Of a stretch of 64,000 nucleotides of DNA, positions 43,351 through 53,700 are shown piece after piece. A program made the position numbers and the translations under genes. The DNA is from Amniculibacterium aquaticum. GTDB taxonomy: Bacteria; Bacteroidota; Bacteroidia; Flavobacteriales; Weeksellaceae. The notes beneath the pieces were generated by a model. The model was not told where the DNA came from, did no database searches, and saw only the letters and a list, made by a program, of their open reading frames with translations. The stretch is taken from positions 62,001-126,000 of the forward strand of contig NZ_REFA01000003.1 of the NCBI RefSeq assembly GCF_003852705.1, read 5' to 3'. How positions within the stretch are numbered: the stretch's first letter is position 1; every line of letters starts with the position of its first letter.

Positions 43351-43416
43351 CTAAAAAAAAATCATGTTTTGGGTTTGGTAAAAATTGATTAACTTTATGG
43401 AACAAAAATAAAAATC

Positions 43417-43854
43417 ATGATGAATATTGTATTGCCTGTGGATTTTGGAGGATCTTCTGATAAATTAATTGAGGGTGCTGTTAATTTTGCAAAAATTACC
43501 AATGCCAAAATTTGTTTGATCCATGTTGCTCCTTCGGATATAGGTTTTGCCATTGGGGATATGGGTTTCCAATATTTTCCCGAGGTGGAACAAAACGAGA
43601 TCAAAGAAGAATTGCTGCAACTGAACAACCTGGAGCAAAGAATTATTGCGATGGGTGTAGATTGCGAGCATTTGCTGAAGCAAGGTATTGCTGGAGATGC
43701 CATTTTGGACTATGCCAATCTGAAAAAAGCATCATACATTGTGGTTGGCTCTCACGGAAGAAGCGGTATTTACGATGTTTTTGTTGGCAGCCTAACCAAA
43801 GAGATTACCCGGAGATCGACCATTCCGGTGGTGGTTATTCCGGTGCATGAATAA
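43417..43854 (+). CDS. Universal stress protein family protein
   Basis: A 145-residue single-domain UspA-fold protein: NIVLPVDFGGSSDKLIEGAVNFA at the start and the ATP-binding-type loop VVGSHGRSGIYDVFVGSLTKEITRRSTIPVVVIP at the end, with G-x2-G-x9-G(S/T) spacing retained, so nucleotide binding is likely. It is cytoplasmic and involved in stress tolerance by family knowledge. Two adjacent ATG codons (43417 and 43420) are possible starts. Confidence 0.9.
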   Translation: MMNIVLPVDFGGSSDKLIEGAVNFAKITNAKICLIHVAPSDIGFAIGDMGFQYFPEVEQNEIKEELLQLNNLEQRIIAMGVDCEHLLKQGIAGDAILDYANLKKASYIVVGSHGRSGIYDVFVGSLTKEITRRSTIPVVVIPVHE

Positions 43855-43868
43855 ACAATAGAATGACT

Positions 43869-43907
43869 AAAAAAGCCTCTTTTCCGTGATGGAAAAGAGG
43901 CTTTTTT
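43869..43907. terminator. Bidirectional terminator
   Basis: A perfect long stem (AAAAAGCCTCTTTTCC with its complement) around GTGAT, with T-runs on both strands. It serves the convergent stress-protein and DUF3822 genes. Confidence 0.9.
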
Positions 43908-43927
43908 GGTGGAATGAGAATTATTTT

Positions 43928-44719
43928 CTAAAAAGAATTTTTCCATTGGTTGATGATTTCTGAAAAACGCTCGTTGCCAAACGATTTGTTTCTGATTTTG
44001 GAAACGGTATAAAGTCCTTTTTCATCGGATATGATGAGGATTTCGTCGGCTTTTTGGGATTCGAAACCGCTCATTTCTTCGGGTTCTACAAAGGCCAAAT
44101 TGCTTTTATGAACAAAAGTGACAAAATTTTCCATCAAAGGCGAGATGTAGGCGCCTTCCGATTGTTTTGGGATGCGGATGTATTTGTCTTGCAAAAGAAG
44201 GATATTTCCGTAGATGGATCTCGCAATTCTCTTGTTCGGGTTCAACAAAATAAGATCCTGAAGGTCGTTTTCCTGAGCATAGATCTCGGCATAGATGTTT
44301 TCTGGACTGTGCGTGCGGATGTTGCTCAGCAAATTGGTGTTCACATTGATTTCTTTGATCATGTCGATTTCTGCTGTTTTTTGAAGTCCCAAAACATCAT
44401 CGGTTGGTTGGATTGAGAAAACAAAATCGACTGTGGATTTTTGTAATGCCTTTTGATCGATATTTCTATAGGCCATCAATTGGATAAAGGCATTGTTGTG
44501 TCCTTGGTTGATCACTTTTTCTGTGAAAAGATTTTGGAAAAACTCCAAGGTGTACGACAATGGAATGTTCATTCTCATCTTTCGCATGGATGCCATTAGG
44601 AAGAAATAACATTCTTCGGCCATAATTAGTTGTCCATTTCTGACAAAAAAAGAAACTTTTACAGAATCTCCGTTTAGGAATGCGTGGTTCTGAGCTTGGA
44701 ATTGATCCGTACTGTACAT
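43928..44719 (-). CDS. DUF3822 family protein
   Basis: A 263-residue protein of a Bacteroidota-restricted family with an actin-like/ASKHA-related fold predicted for some members; function unknown. Recognisable features are SVKVSFFVRNGQLIMAEECYFF, AYRNIDQKALQ and LNPNKRIARSIYGNILLLQD. No signal peptide or membrane segment. It lies 96 bases downstream of the START-like gene, a conserved Flavobacteriia neighbourhood. Confidence 0.78.
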   Translation of the reverse strand: MYSTDQFQAQNHAFLNGDSVKVSFFVRNGQLIMAEECYFFLMASMRKMRMNIPLSYTLEFFQNLFTEKVINQGHNNAFIQLMAYRNIDQKALQKSTVDFVFSIQPTDDVLGLQKTAEIDMIKEINVNTNLLSNIRTHSPENIYAEIYAQENDLQDLILLNPNKRIARSIYGNILLLQDKYIRIPKQSEGAYISPLMENFVTFVHKSNLAFVEPEEMSGFESQKADEILIISDEKGLYTVSKIRNKSFGNERFSEIINQWKNSF

Positions 44720-44815
44720 ATTTTTGGTACTTATGAAAGTGAAATTAAGGTTATAAATAAAAAAAATAATGAACGAATGGTTTTTCGTTCATCTATTTTT
44801 GTGTTTCGAGTGAAA

Positions 44816-45202
44816 TTAGGCTGCTCCAAGTTTTATTTGAAGATTTTCGATCAGGTTTTCCCAATACATTTTGTTTTCCTCTTCGTCGCCCGGTTCGCAG
44901 AAATCGGTAATTATCAGAGCGAGATCATCGGTAATGTCATCAATAACAATGGACATTTCGAAGAAATTTTTGGTGCCTTCGTCTTCTTCCCAACGGAAAC
45001 GAACGAAACTCTCCGGTTTGTAGCGAATAAGCGTGGCTTTTTCTGCCGGTCCGCCACCCCAAGAGAAAAAGAAATCGTCTCCTTTTTCCACAACATCTTC
45101 CGCAAACCATTCTGCTAAGCCTTCAGCACTTGCAAGATATTCATACAAGATCTCGGAAAGACAATGCATAGGAAACTCATACTGTACTTTATGTTTCGCC
45201 AT
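44816..45202 (-). CDS. START-like (SRPBCC) domain protein
   Basis: A 128-residue single-domain protein with the helix-grip (AHSA1/START) pattern: VQYEFPMHCLSEILYEYLASAEGLAEWFAEDV at the start, FSWGGGPAEKATLIRY and FVRFRWEEDEGTKNFFEMSI in the strands, and DEEENKMYWENLIENLQIKLG as the C-terminal helix. Such folds bind hydrophobic ligands; no ligand is known here. It precedes the DUF3822 gene on the same strand. Confidence 0.85.
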   Translation of the reverse strand: MAKHKVQYEFPMHCLSEILYEYLASAEGLAEWFAEDVVEKGDDFFFSWGGGPAEKATLIRYKPESFVRFRWEEDEGTKNFFEMSIVIDDITDDLALIITDFCEPGDEEENKMYWENLIENLQIKLGAA

Positions 45203-45362
45203 ATTGATCGATTTTTATATTTCGTGCAATATATAAATTTATTTATAAAGATTGCAAAATATTCAAATTAATTTTCATTCACTTTGAAATGAAATCCAAA
45301 CGGCTACTAAATTAGGTTTAGAAAAGGTCTCAAATTTTGAGTTCAAATTCTTGAATCCATTA

Positions 45363-45490
45363 AGAGCCCGTTCAAAATTTTAACTAAATAATACTTCGGC
45401 TATTTCTAATCTTTATTATCTTTCTTATCTGCCTTTTTATATTCTATTTAGCGTATTTTGCATTTTAAATTTTTGTTTTAGCACGCTAAG
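45363..45490. repeat. MITE-like element, copy B (right end missing)
   Basis: Begins AGAGCCCGTTCAAAATTTTA and continues through CTGCCTTTTTATATTC and TTTTGCATTTTAAATTTTTG to GCACGCTAAG, where similarity to copies A and C stops. The right terminal repeat is absent, so this is a truncated copy. The rest of the gap 45203-45577 shows no gene. Confidence 0.65.
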
Positions 45491-45548
45491 AGAATATTCA
45501 TACAGACTATCGTGGTAATTGTATTCTGCAATATCCAATAAAAAACAA

Positions 45549-45556
45549 TAAATTTG
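45549..45556 (+). promoter_or_regulatory. -7 box upstream of the Fur-family gene
   Basis: TAAATTTG matches TAnnTTTG, 21 bases before the ATG at 45578. No well-spaced TTG was found. Confidence 0.4.
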
Positions 45557-45577
45557 CATGAACTATCAATTAGAAAT

Positions 45578-46054
45578 ATGAATACCAATCAGAAGGAGAA
45601 TAATATAGAAATTATTAAGGATGTATTAAGGAATTATTTGCAAGAAAATGGTTTTAGAAACACTCCGGAACGCTATACGATTTTAGAAGAAATTTACCAA
45701 TTGGATCATCATTTTAATGTGGACGATCTTTATCTGATGATGATTCAAAAGAAATATCATGTTTCTAAAGCCACCATTTACAATACCATCGAGATTTTTT
45801 TGGATGCCGGACTCATCCGCAAACACCAGTTTGGAGAGAAAATTTCATCTTCGGCTTCTTATGAAAAATCCTATTTCGACAAGCAACACGATCATTTGGT
45901 TATCTATAAAAACGGATCGGATCGTGAGATTGACGAAATCATAGAATTCTGCGACCCTCGTATTCAAGGGATTAAAGAAGCCATAGAAAATGCTTTTGGT
46001 GTGCAAATAGACTCTCATTCTCTGTACTTTTATGGGACTAGAAAAGATTCATGA
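45578..46054 (+). CDS. Fur-family transcriptional regulator
   Basis: A 158-residue metalloregulator. The winged-helix DNA-binding domain includes FRNTPERYTILEEIYQLDHHFNVDDLYLMM and the recognition helix VSKATIYNTIEIFLDAGLI. The dimerisation domain has QHDHLVIYKNG, a degenerate version of the usual HxHHHxxC metal motif, and the structural CxxC pairs are absent, so metal specificity may differ from classical Fur. I start at 45578, where the Fur-like helix begins. It overlaps the OstA-like gene by 4 bases (ATGA). Confidence 0.88.
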   Translation: MNTNQKENNIEIIKDVLRNYLQENGFRNTPERYTILEEIYQLDHHFNVDDLYLMMIQKKYHVSKATIYNTIEIFLDAGLIRKHQFGEKISSSASYEKSYFDKQHDHLVIYKNGSDREIDEIIEFCDPRIQGIKEAIENAFGVQIDSHSLYFYGTRKDS

Positions 46055-47784
46055 AAAAAATTGTAGCTCTATTTTTATTTTTTAGTGTTTGGTTTACTGC
46101 ACAGGTCAATCAAAAGAATCTTAAAAAAGATTCGTTTTTCACTCCAAGTTCTGCACAACAAAATCAAAATGCAGAAAAAATACATCATACCCATTCCGAT
46201 ACTTTTTCAAAGGATCCTAAAAAGTATGATGGAAACCCTTACTTTCAGGGCAAAGTTCAGTTTGACCATCAAGGCTCTACACTTTTTGCAGATGTGGTGA
46301 TCCTTTACCAAGAACAAAACTTTGTAAAAGCCATTGGAAATGTAAAGTTGCAAAACCCCGATGGCACCATAATTACCGCAGGCGAAATGGAATACGATGG
46401 CAATACACAAAGAGGAATTGCCAGAAAAAATGTGGTGCTTACCGATCCCAAACAGAGCATAAAAACGGAAACTTTGTATTACGACAAACTTCAAAAAAAA
46501 GCGTATTTCAACACGGGAGGTACCATTTCGGATTACCAAAATACCATGTACACCAAATCCGCAACTTACAATACGGAAAGCCGAATAATTGATTTTACAG
46601 GAAATGTGAAAATCAACAATGCCGAATACACGGTTGAAGGACAAAATATTCTTCAGGATCAAAACACCAATACGGCAACTTTTAGCGGTCCCACTTGGAT
46701 TACCAATAAAAAAAATCCTGGCAATCAAATTTTTACTGAAAAAGGAATTTATAACATGACTTCCAAAGAGGTTTGGTTAGAGAAAAATTCGACCATCTAT
46801 TACAACGGAAAAACCCTGAAAGGCGACAGAATGTATTTTAACCAGATCACAGGATTCGGAAAAGCCAACGGAAGGGTCACCCTGAACAATCCCAAAGAAA
46901 ATCGTTATATAAAAGGAGGTTATGCCGAAATTTTTGAAAAAAAGGATTCGGCGATGATTACCGAAAAGCCCTATGCTGTGAAGATTTTGGAGAAAGATTC
47001 CATATATTTTTCTGCTGAAAAAATCTTTGCCTTTCAAAAGGCCGATACAGCGGATGTCAAGAAAAAGAAAAGTTTTCTCCGTGCTTTTTACAAAGCCAGA
47101 ATGTACAAGTCCAATGCACAAGCCAAAGCCGATTCCATCAGTTTTAACGAGACCGATGGCATCATGCACCTCTTCCACAAACCCATTTTGTGGAGCGGCG
47201 AAAAGCAAGTGAGCGGTGACAAAATTGAAGCCTACTTCAATTCGGATTCCGAAAACATAGATTCTCTAAAAGTGGTGGGCAATGCTTTTGCCATTTCCAA
47301 AGCCGACTCCTTGAACCTGAAGGATGAATTCAATCAAGTAAAAGGAAAATTAATGTCAGTGTATTACCAAGACGGCGAGGTGAAATTGGCCAAAGTCATA
47401 GGAAATGCACAAGCAATCAATTATGCCGATGATCAAAATGAAAAAACCAAACAAACCGAAAGAATTGGGGTTGCCATTTCTTCTTGCGGAGTGATCGAGG
47501 CTGAGTTTGAGGAGAGAAAAGTTCAAATAATTTCGTGTAATATTGGCGCCAATTCGGAAGTCTATCCCATGAGTAAAATCGCAAAAAAAGACCGATTTTT
47601 ACCCGATTTTAATTGGAATACCAAAGATCGACCTCTAAAATGGGAAGACATCTTTTTAGACACTCCCAACAATCCAGAAACCGTTTACGAGTCGGATGAT
47701 TCTTTGTACGATCAAGCCCAGGAAATCATCCAGAAAAATAAAGAAAAAGAAGAGGCTAAAAAACCTAAAAGAACCAGGAAATAA
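46051..47784 (+). CDS. OstA-like protein (LptA/LptD-N type)
   Basis: A 577-residue exported protein: signal peptide MKKIVALFLFFSVWFTAQ, then repeated OstA/LptA-type beta-strand units (GNVKLQNPDGTIITAGEMEYDG, GNVKINNAEYTVEGQNILQD, GRVTLNNPKENRYIKGGYAEI), and a charged Lys/Glu-rich C-terminus. The beta-jellyroll forms the periplasmic bridge carrying lipopolysaccharide to the outer membrane. In Bacteroidota the OstA-like protein is separate from the LptD barrel. Coupled to the Fur-like gene, suggesting metal- or stress-linked expression. Confidence 0.87.
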   Translation: MKKIVALFLFFSVWFTAQVNQKNLKKDSFFTPSSAQQNQNAEKIHHTHSDTFSKDPKKYDGNPYFQGKVQFDHQGSTLFADVVILYQEQNFVKAIGNVKLQNPDGTIITAGEMEYDGNTQRGIARKNVVLTDPKQSIKTETLYYDKLQKKAYFNTGGTISDYQNTMYTKSATYNTESRIIDFTGNVKINNAEYTVEGQNILQDQNTNTATFSGPTWITNKKNPGNQIFTEKGIYNMTSKEVWLEKNSTIYYNGKTLKGDRMYFNQITGFGKANGRVTLNNPKENRYIKGGYAEIFEKKDSAMITEKPYAVKILEKDSIYFSAEKIFAFQKADTADVKKKKSFLRAFYKARMYKSNAQAKADSISFNETDGIMHLFHKPILWSGEKQVSGDKIEAYFNSDSENIDSLKVVGNAFAISKADSLNLKDEFNQVKGKLMSVYYQDGEVKLAKVIGNAQAINYADDQNEKTKQTERIGVAISSCGVIEAEFEERKVQIISCNIGANSEVYPMSKIAKKDRFLPDFNWNTKDRPLKWEDIFLDTPNNPETVYESDDSLYDQAQEIIQKNKEKEEAKKPKRTRK

Positions 47785-47824
47785 ATTCAATTTTCTTCTT
47801 TAATTCACATTCAAATCCATTAAA

Positions 47825-49000
47825 ATGAATCAAGATTTTTTTAAATACCAAGCGCAAACCACAGCATTTGCCTCAGGATTTCAGGTGGAAAAAGCCGTTG
47901 GATCCTATATTTACGGAAAAGACGGTAAAAAATATTTGGACTTTGTGGCAGGAGTATCCGCAAATACTTTGGGGCATTCGCATCCCAAGGTGGTTGCAGC
48001 CATAAAAGAGCAAGCCGACCGGTATCTTCATGTGATGGTTTATGGCGAATATGCCCAAGAAAAACCGGTAGCTTTGTGCAAACTTTTGGCAGAGGCAACT
48101 CCCGAACCTTTGGAGGTCACTTATTTGGTCAATTCCGGAGCCGAAGCCATTGATGGAGCTTTAAAACTGGCAAAAAGATACACCGGAAGGGAAGAAATTG
48201 TTTCGATGAAAGATTCCTATCATGGCAATACTCATGGCGCACTGTCGGTGTCGGGAAATGAAGTTCATAAAAGGGAATTTCGACCGCTTTTGCCCATGGT
48301 CAATTTTATTCGCTTCAACGACGAAAGCGAATTTTATAAAATTACCGAAAAAACGGCCTGTGTTATTGCCGAAACCGTACAAGGAGCAGCAGGATTTCTG
48401 ATGCCGGATCAGGATTATTTTAAAAATCTAAAAAAACGATGCGAAGAGGTTGGTGCTTTGCTGATATTGGACGAAATACAACCCGGATTTGGGAGGACGG
48501 GAAAATTATTTTCTTTTGAACATTTCGGCACGGTTCCCGACATCTTGGTGATGGGAAAAGGAATGGGGGGCGGAGTCCCGGTGGGTGCTTTCATGAGTTC
48601 CGAAAAAATTATGAACAGTCTTTCTCATTCTCCAAAACTTGGACACATCACTACTTTTGGGGGCAATCCCTTGATTGCTGCGGCTTCCTTGGCAACACTA
48701 AACGAGGTGTTGACTTCTGGTCTGATGGAAGAAATGGAAAGAAAAGAACTCTTATTCCGTCAGTTGTTGGTGCATCCTAAAATTAAAAACATCAATGGTA
48801 AAGGATTGATGTTAGCGGTAAATTTAGGCGAACCGGAATTCACGCTAAATGTGGCTAAAAAATGCATGGATAAAGGTCTGATTGTCTTCTGGCAGTTGTA
48901 TAAGAATGAATACATGCGTATATCGCCACCATTGACCATCAGTGATGACGAAATCCGTGAGGGTTGCCAAATTATTTTGGACAGTTTGAATGAAATGTAA
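47825..49000 (+). CDS. Class III (acetylornithine/ornithine-type) aminotransferase
   Basis: A 391-residue PLP enzyme of the aspartate aminotransferase superfamily subgroup III. It contains VNSGAEAIDGALKLAKRYTG, the PLP-Asp motif LLILDEIQPGFGRTG, and the Schiff-base Lys in VMGKGMGGGVPVGAF. Length and motifs fit ArgD-like acetylornithine or a related omega-aminotransferase; no arginine genes are adjacent, so the substrate is not settled. It starts 40 bases after the OstA-like gene and may share its transcript. Confidence 0.87.
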   Translation: MNQDFFKYQAQTTAFASGFQVEKAVGSYIYGKDGKKYLDFVAGVSANTLGHSHPKVVAAIKEQADRYLHVMVYGEYAQEKPVALCKLLAEATPEPLEVTYLVNSGAEAIDGALKLAKRYTGREEIVSMKDSYHGNTHGALSVSGNEVHKREFRPLLPMVNFIRFNDESEFYKITEKTACVIAETVQGAAGFLMPDQDYFKNLKKRCEEVGALLILDEIQPGFGRTGKLFSFEHFGTVPDILVMGKGMGGGVPVGAFMSSEKIMNSLSHSPKLGHITTFGGNPLIAAASLATLNEVLTSGLMEEMERKELLFRQLLVHPKIKNINGKGLMLAVNLGEPEFTLNVAKKCMDKGLIVFWQLYKNEYMRISPPLTISDDEIREGCQIILDSLNEM

Positions 49001-49042
49001 AAGCCTGTGATACATTTGAGAATATAATTTCAGGCTCTAAAA

Positions 49043-49078
49043 TACAAATCCAACTTCAATATTGAGGTTGGATTTGTA
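49043..49078 (+). terminator. Terminator of the aminotransferase gene
   Basis: TACAAATCCAAC pairs perfectly with GTTGGATTTGTA (12 bp) and is followed by ATTTTTAA. Confidence 0.85.
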
Positions 49079-49095
49079 ATTTTTAAGCATAAAAA

Positions 49096-49117
49096 AAACC
49101 GTTTATAAAAACGGTTT
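49096..49117 (-). terminator. Terminator of tRNA-Pro
   Basis: AAACCGTTT and AAACGGTTT form a 9-bp stem with a 4-base loop; on the minus strand it is followed by an eight-T run directly after the tRNA. Confidence 0.85.
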
Positions 49118-49122
49118 CTTGG

Positions 49123-49197
49123 TCGGGGCGGCAGGATTCGAACCTGCGACCTCCTGGTCCCAAACCAGGCGCGATGACCGGACTACGCTACGCCCCG
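49123..49197 (-). tRNA. tRNA-Pro (anticodon TGG), second copy
   Basis: Reverse complement is base-for-base identical to 10143-10217: acceptor CGGGGCG/CGCCCCG, anticodon loop TTTGGGA. It stands alone with its own promoter and terminator. Confidence 0.95.
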
Positions 49198-49241
49198 AAA
49201 GGTCATCTAACAAAGGGATGTTACCTTTATTTTTGTGGGTG

Positions 49242-49271
49242 CAAATCTATTGTTTTTTTTCTGAATAACAA
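49242..49271 (-). promoter_or_regulatory. Bacteroidota-type promoter of tRNA-Pro
   Basis: On the minus strand TTG (49269-49271), a 19-base spacer and TAGATTTG (49242-49249) match the consensus, 45 bases before the tRNA. The rest of 49198-49357 is A/T-rich with no gene. Confidence 0.65.
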
Positions 49272-49357
49272 AAATATTTTTCTGAAAAAATAATTTATTT
49301 TTTTAATAAAAATATGAATGCCAAAGCATTTTTGTCCGGGATACAGAAGATTTATAA

Positions 49358-50626
49358 TCAATCGTTCAGTTCGTCAAATTTTGCTTTCATCGTGGGGTTG
49401 CCGTGGGTAAGTTTTTTGATGGTCAAATCTTCGGCTTTATCGTTGGCCAATCTTAGGTTGTTCTCAGACGAAAGCAATGCTGCTTTGGTTTTTTCTAATT
49501 CTTTGATAGTCTTGTCTATTCCATCAATGGCGTCTTTAAATTTTCTGCTTGCCAAATCATAATTTCTTGCAAAACCTTCTTTGAATTTGTTCATCTTCTC
49601 TTCAAAATTGGTGATGTCGATGTTCTGGCTTTTTACCATTGCCAGTTCTGCTTTGTACTGTATGGAGTTCATGGCGGCATTGCGAAGCAAAGTGATGATG
49701 GAGATGAAAAACTGAGGCCTCACCACATACATTTTCGGATATCGGTGAGAGACATCTACAATCCCGGTGTTGTAGTATTCGCTATCGGCTTCTAGCAAGG
49801 AAACCAGAATGGCGTATTCGCATTTTTTTTCGTTTCGGTCTTTGTCCAGTTCTTTCAAGAAGTCGTCGTTTTTCTTTTTTGTTGCAGTTTCGTCGCCTTC
49901 ATTTTTCATTTCGAACATGATGGAGATGATCTCGTTGCCGGCATCGTCATTTTCTCTGTAGATAAAATCGCCTTTGCTGCCCGATCTGGCGTCGTTGTCT
50001 TTCTCGAAATAGGCTTTTTGGAATGCAGTTGCTCTTAGCTTATTGAACTCTGTTTCGCAATGTTGCTCCAGCGTTTCGCCCAACATTTTAGTGGAGAGTT
50101 TCAGTTTCATGTCTTTTACACGGGAGATTTCATCGTCTTTGTATTTGATGATATCGTCTTTGGTTTTCAGTTCGGCAGCATATTTTTCGACCAGAGATTT
50201 TTCTAGAAGTTGCTTTTCGGTGTCTATATTTTTTAGGTCGTTGGCGAGACGGTCTCTTTCTTTTTCAATCTTCTGTACCGCTTCGTTTACAGCGAGTTTT
50301 CTTTCAACTTCTGTATTTTCTATTTTCGCTTTCAACTTGCTGATTTCAGCGTCTTTTTCACTTAATTTTCCTGAGAGATTCAGTTCACTTTGGGCTTTCA
50401 GTTCGGTAAGCTCTTTGTCTTTTTTAGACAGCTGTTCTTGTATGGCGTTTCTAATATTGGCTTCGGCAAGTTTTACCGCACTTTCTTTTTCCCTTTCGGC
50501 CATGTCAAGTTGTCGTTTGATTTCTTCTTCAAACTGATGGTCTCTTACTTGTTTCAGTATATCGGCAAACCCGGCTTCGTCCACTTTAAAAGCTGTTTTG
50601 CAATTGGGGCATATTATTTCATTCAT
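49358..50626 (-). CDS. DUF2130 domain-containing protein
   Basis: A 422-residue protein. A short zinc-finger-like N-terminus ([14 protein letters not shown]) is followed by a long coiled coil (about 30-190). The DUF2130 domain follows: GDFIYREND with [12 protein letters not shown], giving an Asp...Glu-x-Lys arrangement like PD-(D/E)XK nucleases, and [16 protein letters not shown] and [20 protein letters not shown]-terminal helix region (about 340-422) completes it. The family is described only as a domain of unknown function; a coiled-coil nuclease resembling RmuC is an inference. It lies 114 bases downstream of the RecQ-UvrD fusion gene. Confidence 0.8.
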   Translation of the reverse strand: MNEIICPNCKTAFKVDEAGFADILKQVRDHQFEEEIKRQLDMAEREKESAVKLAEANIRNAIQEQLSKKDKELTELKAQSELNLSGKLSEKDAEISKLKAKIENTEVERKLAVNEAVQKIEKERDRLANDLKNIDTEKQLLEKSLVEKYAAELKTKDDIIKYKDDEISRVKDMKLKLSTKMLGETLEQHCETEFNKLRATAFQKAYFEKDNDARSGSKGDFIYRENDDAGNEIISIMFEMKNEGDETATKKKNDDFLKELDKDRNEKKCEYAILVSLLEADSEYYNTGIVDVSHRYPKMYVVRPQFFISIITLLRNAAMNSIQYKAELAMVKSQNIDITNFEEKMNKFKEGFARNYDLASRKFKDAIDGIDKTIKELEKTKAALLSSENNLRLANDKAEDLTIKKLTHGNPTMKAKFDELND

Positions 50627-50740
50627 GTTCGATGTTGTTCTAGGGTTTAAAAATAGGACATTACTGTTTAATTATCAGAATGAATTGGATGTTATTTTGA
50701 AGATTTTTTTTTGAAATTTATATATAACAGTTTTTTGTGA

Positions 50741-53700
50741 TTAATCTGTTTTTCTTTCAAAGGTCAACTCTGGCAAAATGATCTTTATCTCTTGTTGGGT
50801 TTCTTCTTTTTTCCAATAGAGAACAAAGTTTACTTTAGCAGATTTCAATTCAAAGTTTTTAGCTTTCAGTTTCTCTATTTGGGCGGTAAATTGCTTTGAA
50901 AATTTTAGCACTGAATTTCCTTTTTCATCAAAACATTCCATGCTATTTAACCGTAAAGAATCACCACTTTTAAGTTCTGAAATGGCGATTTGTCGATTGA
51001 TGAAGAAATCAAGCCAAACATCTTTTAAAGTTAGATGCATGGACAATTGATTGGGAGGCAGATGCATTTCGATATTTTCAAATCGTTCTAAATTTTCTGC
51101 CGTGAGCGGGTCTAAAAAGTTTGAATTTAGATGAATTGTTAGGTTTGTTTTTGCCCGAGTCATTGCCACATACAAAAGTCGTTTCGCTTGATCGGTCGTT
51201 GCATCAAAATTTTCCAGCAGTATGAAAACATTATCAAATTCTTTCCCTTTGGCTTTGTGTATGGTTGAGACGAAAACAGTTTCTCCATTTTCATTGTAAA
51301 AATCTTCCAATTTAGACTCTCGAATGAAAACCTCTAAGTCGGATTTGTACTTGATTTTTGTGTTTGAGGCTTCAAATTCTTTGATGATGTTTCCTAAAAT
51401 TTCCAATTTCGTACTGTGTCTGTATTTATTAACCACCTCTCGTTTTGCTTTCAGCCAAATGTCATCGTTGATGGTGTAAACATCATCGGCCAAATTCAAA
51501 TGGTTCAAAAAATATCGAACTTCGTTGAGGTTGTATAAGCTGAAACCATCATTAGACTGTATCAATTTTGCTTGTAAGTTATTTTTCAAAAGCAATCCCG
51601 TAATCTGTTGTGCCTCATCGTTAGTTTTTGTCAAAACACAAGTTGTCCCTGATAGTCCTGTTGATAGTAGTTCTTGCACAAGAGGGACGGTCAGGTTTCC
51701 ACTTTTATAATGGACAATTTTAATTTTCCCATTATCATTTTGCTTTGCGATGATGGGGGTTTGTTTGATGCGGTGCGAAACTTGTTTTACAAATTGATTA
51801 GAAAACCCAACTAAGTTAATTTTACTTCTGTAATTTTCTAATAATTCATGCTTTACGGCTTGGTTTTCGAAGATGAACTGCTCAAGATGTTTAGAATCTG
51901 CACCTCGAAATTCATAAATATTTTGGTCGTCATCGCCTACGGCAATTACGCGCATTTCTTCATTTTGTTCCATCAAAGTTTGAATCAAGTCAAACTCATC
52001 TTTGTCCATATCTTGTGCTTCGTCTATCACCAAAACTGTTTTGGTTATCCTACTTACTTCTACCTCATTATTTTTGATTTTCTGAATCGTTTTGCTTAGA
52101 ATTTCGTTTGATTTTTCTAGGCTACCTACTTTACCTAATAGGTCAAAACAATAGGAGTGAAAAGTTTTAATTTCAATATAATTGGCAGCATTACCTATAA
52201 GCTGAAGCAAACGCTTTTTGAATTCAGTTGCTGCTGCTCTAGAGAAAGTAATCATTAGCAATTGCTCATGTTTAACATCCTCCATAAGAAGTAACGAAGC
52301 TAATTTGTGAACCAAAACCCTTGTCTTTCCACTACCTGGACCGGCTGCAACAACAATGTGTTTGGTTTCGTTGTCGTTAATAATTTTCAACTGAGTAGGT
52401 GAAAGTTCCCCGAAAAGTTGTCTAAATTTGGCAGGTGTAATATTTCGTTTTATTTCATTTTGCCTACTTCCTTTAAAATATTTATTGAGAAAGACAGGAT
52501 AGTTTAAATGAAAATAGTCTTCTACAAATTGCAATGCGCTTTTATAGTCTTCAATCATTTTCTTAGCATATTCTCCAACAATATGAATTTGTTGAATTTT
52601 GCTTTCGTAAAACTGATTGAGCTTTTGATAATCCTCTTTTGTGTATCTTTTTTTGTTGTCTGTTTCTGTTCTTTCAATGGTCAAACGATTGTACACAACT
52701 AAAAAACCACCTTCAATTTTTATAGCTTCAATTCTTGACAAGTAAAAAAGCGTATCTTCAATATCATCAAGATTTATTTCCAATTTGAATAAATCTGAGC
52801 CGTTCTCATAAGCTGTTTTCAGTTCATGAATTGAAAATTCAACCAAAATTTCTTCTTTTGTTGAATCTTCAGATGCCGTAGTTTTAGTTTTTTCATAAAG
52901 AAATTCGATAATAAATTTTGCTAAAGTCTGTCTTTTTTCTAATTTTTCTTTCAACAATTCTCTTGGGTGCAAGGCAATTATTGACACATGACTTTTGGTG
53001 TCTAAGATTTTTCTTTTAACCCAATTTTTGATGGCCCAAAAATTGAGAATGGTTTTTATCTTATTACTACTGATGTCATTAAGTCCCTGTTCCTCGCCTT
53101 TTTCATTCAGTTCTTTTAGATGGTATATTTGTTCTTGCTCTTTTAAAAGCAGGAGCAAATAATTTTCAATTTTACTGAAGGAATCCACAATATTAAATGA
53201 ACGATTGGTATTCTCTCCTTTTTTTATGAAAGCGGTTAGATCTTTTGCATCGGCCAGAATTTTTTCTTCACGCAAAAGATTAACGATGTTGATGACTTCT
53301 TCTTTTACAATCCCTAAATGGTCACTGATATAATCAATTCTTGATTCCGCAACCTCATCATTATTTTGTTTTCTACTTTTACTGGAGAAAAGTTTCTTGA
53401 TAATTCTTACACCTTTTTCTTTTTGGTTACCCACAAATCTCTCTGAGGAGTTGATTTTGTCTATGGCTTCTTGTGCATTTTTAGAAATAATACTGTTTGC
53501 AAAAACTCGTGGCATATTTTGGCCGCGTTTCAAATAACCGGCATCTTCCAAGGCTGCAATTGCGGTAGTTACTCTGGTTTCTATTTCGACAACATTATCG
53601 TCCCAGCCTGCTTTTCGTGCAATCTCCAAGGCAGAATTGGATACGGTTGAACGAAAGCGTGTAATTTCTTTGATGGCTTTCCAAATCTGTTGTATTTCTT

